Shown: piece after piece, positions 57,256 to 64,000 of the stretch
How positions within the stretch are numbered: position 1 is the first letter of the stretch
Layout of the letters: each line of letters begins with the position of its first letter
From: Achatina immaculata
Lineage: Eukaryota > Mollusca > Gastropoda > Stylommatophora > Achatinidae
Reading direction: 5' to 3'
Assembly (NCBI GenBank): GCA_009760885.1
Contig: CM019719.1
Coordinates: forward strand, 37,908,584 to 37,972,583
DNA length: 64,000 nucleotides
The notes under the pieces: generated by a model
Database searches by the model: none
Told to the model about the DNA's origin: nothing
The model's input: the letters and a program-made list of their open reading frames with translations, nothing else
Made by a program: the position numbers and the translations under genes

Positions 57256-60200
57256 GTCATGTGTTTGTGTGACATACAAGGTGTGTCTGGTAAGTAATGA
57301 GAATGATTCCATAAAATTCGATTTGTTCAAGATATACTTACATATACTTAAAATTCCTTGAAATAACATCCTTGAGCATCAATACACCATTGCCAGCAGT
57401 TCTGCCACATGTCGTAGCTCATCTGGAAGTCTTGAACAAGGATCTCCTTCAAACCACTCATCACGGCAGTTTGCACGTCATTAACAGTCCCAAAACTGTG
57501 GCCTTTCAAGCTTGATTTGACCAGGGGAAACAAAAAGAAGTCAGCCGGGGCCAAGTCCGGGCTGTAGGGAGGATGGCACAGCATTGCCATGGTTTGTTTT
57601 GCCAGAAACTCTCTCACTACCAGCGACACATGGCTCGGCGCATTGTCGTGGTGAATAACCCAGGTGTTGGCGATCTCCAGGTGCATACGCATGATTCTGT
57701 TCTTCAGCCATTTTGGCATTTCCATGTAAAATGCTGCACTGACCATTTGTCCATGTGGTATGAACTCCTTTTGGACAACACCTTTAGAGTAAAAAAAGAC
57801 AATGAGCATCGATTTGCTCATTTGAGCCTTCTTTGGTCGAGGAGACTCGGTAGTGTGCCACTCAGAGCTCTGTCTTGAAGTCTTGTGCCACCGAGACACT
57901 TGTGCTTTCAATAAAGCATCCTTCCCATAGGCTTTCTGTATCACAGCAAACATCTTGGTTGCAGATCCTTAAACAGCTGTCCACTTCACAAGTGATCCAC
58001 CCTCTGTAAAAGCTCTGAGCCAAATGACAAGATATCGACCCTTTGCCTAACATCCCCCACTAACCTTCAGGCCTGGAGAATCCCCCCCCCACCCCCCAAA
58101 GTGATTGGCCGAATAAAATGTCTCATTACTTACTGGACACATCGTGCACGTGCGCATGTGTGTGTGTGTTTTTTTTTTTTTTTGACTGTAAATGATACCT
58201 TCATGAATGAAGGCATCTCTTATGGTAACAAGCGTAGCAATTTCATCCTTTAAATTCTCTATATCCTCCACCAGCTGTCTGTTCTCATTAGTTAGGTTTT
58301 CAAATTTCTGAGAGATTAAAGAAAGAAAAGAAAAAACAGAAAATAATTCTGAGAATTAAACTGACTTCACATGGCTAAGCTATGTCCAGTAGCATAAATT
58401 ACATCACCTTACATAAATGCTCTAGAGATAATTGCTCTTGCAATGTGAACATTTGCATTATCTAATTTTCTCACTGCATTTTTAAAAATAATAATGTAAA
58501 AAATGGTCAGCAGAGCAAAAACAGGGCTGATTAAGACCATATCCTTGTAGCACATAACACTTCTGATATCAGACTGTTGCTTAACTCAATCTGGTCAACT
58601 GGGTATGATTAACAAGCATCCTACAGTAGATTAGCCTGTTTCTTAAGAACATCGCATGAAGTCAGGAAAAGAACTGTGGCACATTGAATGTGATGATTTA
58701 CTCAAAGTTTTGATAAAGGAAATAGCTGCCAAGGGATTCCACTTTACTGCTATACTGAGATCCATCAACCCAAACTATATCTGATGCTAATGAAACTACA
58801 AAGTGAGACTCACTAGAGTAGACATTAACATGGGTGTTACTGTATTAAAAGGGATATACAAGAAAAAACCCAGTCTTGCGTTTCTGAAACAATGCCAAGG
58901 TTAAATGCAGGTAAATGAAAAATAATGAAAGAAAAAAAAATCACATTTCCACGCCCTCAACGCATATTGCTGATACAGTGTTAGGCCCACATTTCCATGA
59001 CCTTCAGCACACGAAAGAAAGTGATGTGGTCAGCATCATACCTGGCCACATTTACCTTCCCAGATTTCTCTGGTACCCATTTTTAGAGGCTGATTGGAAA
59101 CTGGGGCCTTTTTTGGTGAGTGGAAACTGGGGCCTTTTTTGGTGAGTGGAAACTGGGACCTTTTTTGGTGAGTGGAAACTGGGGCCTTTTTTGGTATATA
59201 AATGAAAAATGGAGCTGAATTTTTAAAAAAAAGTCACCACATGCTATACACTACACATTTGACTTTTAACTAGTTAGGCAATTTTCCTTCCAATTTTCTT
59301 GCCTTCAGTGTTGCTTGCTTTCAGATTAAACTGTGTGAAGTTTCTGAAGTCAAAGGACATGACCTGAGTAATACAAGCAACAATGAGACAAACAGTAAAC
59401 TAGAGAGTCAAATGAGTTGACGTAAATCTCACTTTATTAACTCTTCTCGAGCTGACGGTCACGATCCTGACATGTCCGGTTTCCCGTTGCGGCCGTATGG
59501 TCAGGATCCTGATATTTTTAATTCTCGAAATCACTCTAATCCACCTTTTACTTTGAATGTTAACTGCGCATGTCAGAAATAACCTTCTTCCTGTTTATTC
59601 AGCGTGGGCGCGAAGAGGACATATTGGGAAACTTTCTGTTCAATTTTTTTGCAAATTTTCAAAGTATATCGAACTTTGTACACGCCCTTCGACATGGCAG
59701 ATTTTACTGAATGTACCTCCCGTAGCTCTAGACCTGTTAGACAAAGTACAATAGCTTGTAGAGAAATGTTTGCGACAATATTTGGTAGGAAACGTGTCAG
59801 TACTGCATGGAGATTAGCATGGAGATTACTCTGCACCATAACCAGGTCCTTTTCAGGACCACCCCAATCTTCAAGAAGATTTTTCTCAAACTGAATATAA
59901 CCATTGTTCTTCTTCTTTTATCTTTTCTTGCTAGTTTCAGTGTTCTGCTTCTTTTTTCAATTTGTGTAAAAAGTGATATTTCTTGGATGGAATTCATTTT
60001 ATCTTCAAATTGTGTGTAACAAGTGGATATTTACAGCTCTTGGTAAGTAGACAACCATTAGTTTAGTGTTTTAGAGATTTTTTTTGGGGGGAGGAGGGCT
60101 AAATATTTTGTCTTATTTTCTCAACAGTTATTTTTTCCTACAAAAACTAGACATTTCTGGAACCTTTATTCATTTACCTTTTTTTAAATATATATTTAGT

Positions 60201-62282
60201 ATTTTTTAAACATGGAAATAATATTTAAATTCACTTTTCAACTATACCCGTCAATCTTCTAAACACCCGCACATTTTGCTCCGCACCCTACGGTACGTCC
60301 GTGTTTTCCCGCCCGCCCGGGAAGAGTTAATAAACTTTGCAAATAAGTCAAAAGAAGACAAATTTTTATGTAGCTGATGTCCTCTGGTACAAAGTGTAAG
60401 CTGTCTTTGTATGAGGTTTCTTTGCAACTTGACTAAAGTTAAATTTTTCTTCTAAATAGGTGCATCACTTTTTAAAAACTTTTTTTTTTAAATCTAGGAT
60501 GTTTAGAGTAAATTATATCTGCTTAGAATGAGGGGTGAAGATGACTGTTGAGGCAATCCACAGCTGATATGCCAGCATCAGGGTTAGCAACCTATAGCTG
60601 ATATGCCAGCATCAGGGTTAGTGACCCACAGCTGATATGCCAGCATCAGGGTTAGTGACCCATAGCTGATATGCCAGCATCAGGGTTAGCAACCCATAGC
60701 TGATATGCCAGCATCAGGGTTAGTGACCTATAGCTGATATGCCAGCATCAGGGTTAGCAACCCATAGCTGATATGCCAGCATCAGGGTTAGTGACCCATA
60801 GCTGATATGCCAGCATCAGGGTTAGCGACCCACAGCTGATATGCCAGCATCAGAGTTAGCGACCCATAGCTGATATGCCAGCATCAGGGTTAGAGACCCA
60901 TAGCTGATATGCCAGCATCAGAGTTAGCGACCCATAGCTGATATGCCAGCATCAGGGTTAGAGACCCATAGCTGATCAAGACCCTGTCCCACCTCTCCAT
61001 GGTACCCCCAGTAACAGGGCTGGCCTGGTTAACAGGGCAGGGATCGCCGTAGTCCCCATGGTGGTGGAGTCTGCCAAAGAAGCAATACACACCCCCTGCT
61101 TTTTTAGCTGTACTCTGGGACTGAAAAAATAGCTGCCATAACCCGCTTCCATGCAGATATGGTGCTATGCTTCAATACCTCTACAGCATCGGCTGCAAAG
61201 AACAACAGCTCACAGTTACAAGGAGTTCATACAAGTACAAATCTGCTTAAAATCTATCCTGTTATTACCTCCTTTTGTTGTAAATGGTTCTGCTTTTGTC
61301 TCTCCCTGCTCCTTTGGGCTGACTGTTTGTTCCTTTCTCGTTTAACAACGAGCTTACGACGTTCATTCTCAGATAGCTGAAAAAAACCAAGATGTGGAAG
61401 TTTACAAGCAATGATGCATCACAGTCTGAACTAAAAGAATAACAGCAAGAACCTTACAAAGTTGATCTATGTGCGTAAAAAGTTGTTATATAAAAATCTG
61501 TATGTCTAGGCCTAAAAATTAAATCTGTAACAACAGGGGGATTTATCTGATAGGGTGCTCGGTGGATAATGCAGGTTTTCTGGCATAATTTCCTTGATGA
61601 GCTCCTTTAATTTCATGTGTGGGCTGTTCTTATTTCATGCATTAATAAACTTTCCATCATGAATTGTTTTTATTCTGTGTGCTAATTTTCCAGGCAGCAA
61701 TATTCTAATTTCATGTGGCAAATATAATTTTTTGTTGTTGAGGGCTCTTCTTATTCTGTGTATTTCCTTAGTGGGGTCTTCATATTCTATGTGTTAAAAA
61801 ATAGTTTTATCGGTAATAAACACAAACAACCAGTCAAAATATTGAGCTGTGTGGATGTTCCAAGAGTGCAACACAAGTCAACACTGGCCTGCTGATTTAA
61901 CCAAAAAAAAAAAAACAAACTGCTATTTCTCAGACTAAATAAAACTCACCTCATGCGACACAAAAGGCTCTTCAGATGTGTTATCCAGGGGCATTTTCCC
62001 TGCAGCTTCCCTATCAAGTTTGATTTTCTTCCTTAACTTTTGACGGGTTTCAGAAGATGCTTGTACACCAGGCCATCTTTCATGCCAGACACCATCTCCA
62101 TCAAACTCATGGGTTTGTTTAACTTGTCCACCACCTGTTGGAAACTCTGGATCAGCATCCATCCACTCATCTAACAAAGAGGTCTTGCTGCATGAAGTTA
62201 GCATAGACAAAATGTTATCTTCAGTTTCATTGTCAGAATGAGCCAAAGTGCTCCCTTCATGGCCAGGTTTACTATGTTCCAT
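56447..62282 (-). CDS. bZIP transcription factor 2 (four coding exons)
   Basis: Exons on the minus strand: 62282-61950 (coding part; the exon starts at 62303 after acceptor tttatttcag), 61376-61269, 58307-58199 and 56985-56447. GT-AG junctions and phases 0, 0, 1 all agree, giving 362 residues. The ATG at 62282 has A at -3 and G at +4. Residues 127-135 form the N-x7-R bZIP signature (NKQSAQRSR). Zipper Leu at 152, 159, 166 and 173 are exactly in heptad register (position 145 is Gln). HEGSC at 182-186, created across the exon 3/4 junction, resembles the HEPLC-type ending of BATF-like zippers. The C-terminus is Gln/Asn/Ser-rich. Expected role: nuclear dimeric DNA-binding regulator. It is the intact relative of the pseudogene at 36-39 kb and a paralogue of bZIP-1. 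Confidence 0.9.
57277..58146 (-). mobile_element. mariner relic, copy B, in bZIP-2 intron 3
   Basis: About 870 bp with inverted ends sharing TAAGTAATGAGA. A 201-codon minus frame (57953-57348) starts MFAVIQKAYGKDALLKAQ, then jumps after the N-terminal helix region to SPRPKKAQMSKSMLIVFF, HHDNAPSH (second catalytic Asp), YSPDLAPADFFLFP (third) and CIDAQGCYF. Compared with a usual mariner transposase of about 345 residues it lacks some 100 internal residues, including the first catalytic Asp (TGDE). It also lacks about 75 bp at the N-terminus that copy A keeps. Non-autonomous and dead. Confidence 0.92.
58199..58307 (-). CDS. bZIP-2 exon 3: leucine zipper
   Basis: 109 bp; acceptor atctctcag, donor GAAG|GTATC, ends in phase 1. 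Encodes FENLTNENRQL ... DEIATLVTIRDAFIHE. This is the uninterrupted version of the exon broken by LINE E4 in the pseudogene. Confidence 0.92.
58985..59095 (-). mobile_element. SINE S2/S3 body fragment in bZIP-2 intron 2
   Basis: The reverse complement reads aaaatgggtaccagagaaat, then ctgggaaggtaaatgtggcc and catcactttctttcgtgtgc, the body shared by S2 and S3. Confidence 0.8.
59095..59196. repeat. 26-bp tandem repeat, 4 copies
   Basis: Unit tggaaactggggcctttttt ggtgag at 59095, 59121, 59147 and 59173, nearly identical. It appears to have grown from the edge of the adjoining SINE fragment. Confidence 0.9.
59441..60326. mobile_element. TTAA-flanked element (piggyBac-like), non-autonomous
   Basis: Flanked by TTAA at 59437-59440 and 60327-60330, with short inverted ends CTCTTCTCG (left) and CTCTTCCCG (right, reverse complement), each followed by a GC-rich block. 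TTAA duplication is the hallmark of piggyBac. A 96-codon plus frame (59604-59894) contains MADFTECTSR and VSTAWRLAWRLL; it could be a transposase remnant, but I cannot confirm that. Lies in bZIP-2 intron 2. Confidence 0.6.
60562..61075. repeat. 34-bp tandem array (about 12 units) with flanking module
   Basis: agctgatatgccagcatcag ggttag recurs exactly every 34 bp from 60562 to 60970. It is followed by gatcaagaccctgtcccacc, tggtacccccagtaacaggg and gtggtggagtctgccaaag. In bZIP-2 intron 2, about 200 bp after exon 2. A one-to-two-unit relative is at 40451-40630. Confidence 0.95.
61269..61376 (-). CDS. bZIP-2 exon 2: DNA-binding basic region
   Basis: 108 bp, phase 0 at both ends; acceptor tttttttcag, donor GGAG|GTAAT. 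Encodes residues 112-147 with RERNKQSAQRSRERQKQ. Confidence 0.92.
61377..61949 (-). other. bZIP-2 intron 1
   Basis: Poly-A at 61902-61914 and TTTCATG-like repeats (ctaatttcatgtg and relatives) around 61600-61720; no element identified. Confidence 0.5.
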
Positions 62283-62303
62283 CTTCAAAACAGCTACTGA
62301 TTT
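61950..62303 (-). CDS. bZIP-2 exon 1: N-terminal acidic region
   Basis: 21 nt of 5' UTR and 111 codons; acceptor tttatttcag shows at least one untranslated exon upstream. Rich in Asp/Glu/Ser, with a Lys/Arg helix (RQKLRKKIKLDREAAGK) near the end. Donor GAG|GTGAG, phase 0. Confidence 0.88.
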
Positions 62304-62696
62304 CTGAAATAAAGTTCAAAACTAAAATGCATTTGATTTGATTGATCACATCAAGTGATTTATAAGTACTGGAGGTGGAATTACTGCAGCATTGCTGTAT
62401 CTAACCTTCCACTGTAAAATAACAGCAAATAATTTTTCAAGTGGAAATTTTAATAAAGCAAAGCCCCCCCCCCCCCAATACACTGATTTAAAACTTAAGA
62501 AATATGTCTCACTCATAAACAATACATTTCATGTTTCATAAATAATCATAGTTTTGTCTTTGAGATACTTGAACTAAAACAAACTAAAAACTTAAGTTCA
62601 TCAACCTTTATCCAAAATCTGAAACGCTGTTTTATCTCAAAACTTTCTACAGCATGAAAAACGAGTGGGGAAACTCTCCTTTTACATGCATACCTT
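62304..62696 (-). other. bZIP-2 5' UTR intron
   Basis: AT-rich, with a C-run at 62464-62477. Ends (on the minus strand) in acceptor tttatttcag. Confidence 0.45.
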
Positions 62697-62968
62697 CCTA
62701 CTAGTTTACACTAAATTCTGTTTGAGAGAGTGTGTGATGATGATCACATGAGAAGCTGATGGAAGATTTTTGTACTAAAAAGAGACATATGGAAGCTGTA
62801 GCTTTATACATGAAAAATGCAGTAAGCCAACTCTTAACAGTTAGTAAGCAGTTGGACTTACTTGAGTATATCCATAGTCACTATACACTTCCCAATGTTA
62901 TAAACTTCGCTGTGCTATCACGATGTTCATCGCTCACTGTGCTTTTTCTGGGAATTCGATTATTTGAA
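62697..62968. repeat. Duplicated 5'-flank segment of bZIP-2
   Basis: Same sequence as 43137-43408 in the same orientation (accttcctactag ... gggaattcgattatt). Might be a dispersed element or a piece of the bZIP-2 promoter region copied elsewhere. Confidence 0.88.
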
Positions 62969-63536
62969 TTTCTTATTACTAATTCACTTTTCATTACTTT
63001 GCCTCTCTCTCTCTCTTCCTCTCTCCTAGACCACAACATTTCGTTTCTAGGTCTTTCGAATTTTTTTTTTTTTATTCTCGCTAATCAAGTGCATCTCACG
63101 TTCATTTTAGGCTGTATGCCAAAATACATAATTAATAAAACAATGTACACACCAAAACAATAACATACAGTAATATCTGTCGTATGAAATATTTTCCAGG
63201 CACCCAGACCTCAATATGATTCTCCTCTCGTGTTTACAAAACACAGGAAGTTGCATGCGCTATATTTTCCCATTGCGCATGTGCTAACAACGATGACTTT
63301 CGTCAAGTTATATTACACTATTGTTAACTGTATTAAATACTGGTAGAGAAAGACGATTCGTGTATATGAATGGAATTAATATAGTTTTAATCATACTTTT
63401 TACTTGTGCATGAACACAGTAATTATGCTTGCGTGTGCAATAAAGTGAGTACATCTGAAACCACCACCTTCATACAGATGCATTATTTTAAACGTGACGT
63501 AATAGTTTATCCCCTAAAGTAAATAAAGAGTATTTG

Positions 63537-63636
63537 GACCTGCACAAATTGGACCAATCGTAAACAGCCACGATCAAGTTTAATTATAATAAGAGTATAA
63601 GACCTGATGAAACTGGACCAATCATAAGCAGCCACG
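63537..63636. promoter_or_regulatory. Duplicated 36-bp motif with CCAAT cores
   Basis: gacctg.acaaattggacca-type units at 63537-63572 and 63601-63636, 64 bp apart, each containing ggaccaatc and cagccacg. CCAAT is a common promoter element, and the site lies about 1.3 kb upstream of bZIP-2 exon 1. A promoter role is inference. Confidence 0.35.
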
Positions 63637-63851
63637 CTCACGAGTTCTAAAATGAGCTATAGGGGCCGTCCATGGGAGATACCCTTCTCTGATTAATAAG
63701 GCTCTGACCTTGAGCTTGCTTATAGAAAGCATTTTTCCAGGAGCTATGAGACTCACAATGTGTTACCCAACCTGTAGTTGTTTATTTACATAAGTTATCT
63801 ACATAATACAGGTAGAAGTTGTTAAATATGCTAGCAACTTGCGAATCTGAA

Positions 63852-63941
63852 AATGAATGTTTTCATGCACCGTACATATTAATACGAGCACACACCCAAT
63901 GAATGTTTTAACATGCACCGTACATATTAGTACGAGCACAC
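63852..63941. repeat. Two 42-44-bp direct repeats
   Basis: aatgaatgttttcatgcacc gtacatatta..acgagcacac at 63852-63893 and, with a two-base insertion, 63898-63941. Confidence 0.85.
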
Positions 63942-64000
63942 CGCTGTAAAGTAACCAGATTTCCCAGCCCCAAATTCAGAATACCTCATAAATCTTGAAG

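Larger units (their letters stand above)
55253..58912 (-). repeat. Inverted segmental duplicate (copy B), the intact locus
   Basis: Source-like copy of 35388-40450. Lacks LINE E4 and the nonsense codon. Boundaries are judged by where similarity ends: cttcttaacatagtgtt at 55253-55269 and gcatttaacc at about 58905. Confidence 0.93.
62969..64000 (-). other. Upstream region of bZIP-2
   Basis: CT run at 63002-63027 and poly-T at 63060-63073. Holds the two paired repeats listed separately; an untranslated first exon and promoter may lie here, but I cannot place them. Confidence 0.4.

Noticed and set aside
60562..60975. Regular 34-bp units could suggest a CRISPR array
   Set aside because: Units are contiguous with no unique spacers, the genome is eukaryotic and there are no cas genes; it is a tandem repeat in an intron.
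60562..60975. GGGTTA within each unit could suggest telomeric repeats
   Set aside because: GGGTTA occurs once per 34 bp, not in tandem.

Overview
This is a eukaryotic, AT-rich, intron-containing stretch of animal DNA. GT-AG introns, tRNA-derived SINEs, five or six LINE families, a Penelope-like element, mariner, hAT and piggyBac-type DNA transposons and many microsatellites are all visible. The mix (BovB-like RTE LINEs, GIY-YIG Penelope remnants, SINEs with TTTAC tails) fits an invertebrate, most likely a mollusc or another lophotrochozoan. That placement is inference; nothing here fixes a species.

Host genes. (1) 555-1136 (+) is the last coding exon of a DHHC palmitoyltransferase that looks like ZDHHC4; the rest lies left of the window. 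(2) 28581-21913 (-) is a four-exon bZIP transcription factor, here bZIP-1 (400 aa as joined). (3) 62282-56447 (-) is a second four-exon bZIP factor, here bZIP-2 (362 aa as joined). Both bZIP genes split the basic region and the zipper at the same places, with a 108-bp phase-0 basic-region exon followed by a zipper exon ending in phase 1. They are therefore paralogues; the basic region and the short His/Glu/Cys motif after the zipper suggest the Fos/ATF3/BATF side of the family. (4) 35.39-40.45 kb (+) is an inverted duplicate of the 3' half of bZIP-2 (source about 58.91-55.25 kb). It is a pseudogene: a LINE sits in its zipper exon and a nonsense codon in its last exon.

Layout. 0-1.4 kb: end of ZDHHC4-like gene with a hAT MITE. 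1.4-21.9 kb: intergenic DNA with LINE scraps, two hairpin/MITE elements and a 50-bp tandem repeat. 21.9-28.6 kb: bZIP-1, whose third intron holds a composite repeat with hairpin-bearing tandem modules. 29.4-34.4 kb: LINEs E2 and E1, with nested SINEs. 34.9-35.4 kb: a 33-bp-stem nested palindrome and a C/G-run hairpin near the edge of the inverted duplication. 35.4-40.5 kb: bZIP-2 pseudogene. 40.5-53.0 kb: dense nest of LINEs, SINEs, a Penelope fold-back, an LTR candidate and a hAT MITE. 54.6-55.2 kb: second, inverted copy of the composite repeat. 55.3-62.3 kb: bZIP-2, with a mariner relic, a TTAA-flanked element and a 34-bp tandem array in its introns. 62.3-64 kb: 5' flank of bZIP-2.

LINE family labels used here: E1 (3' tail GA repeats), E2 (tail GAAT repeats), E3 (RTE/BovB-like, tail ATATAAG-like repeats), E4 (tail GAT repeats), E5 and E6 (single copies). 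SINE labels: S1, S2 and S3. Several insertions are proven inside the window by target-site duplications (TSDs) or by an empty site in the paralogous copy.
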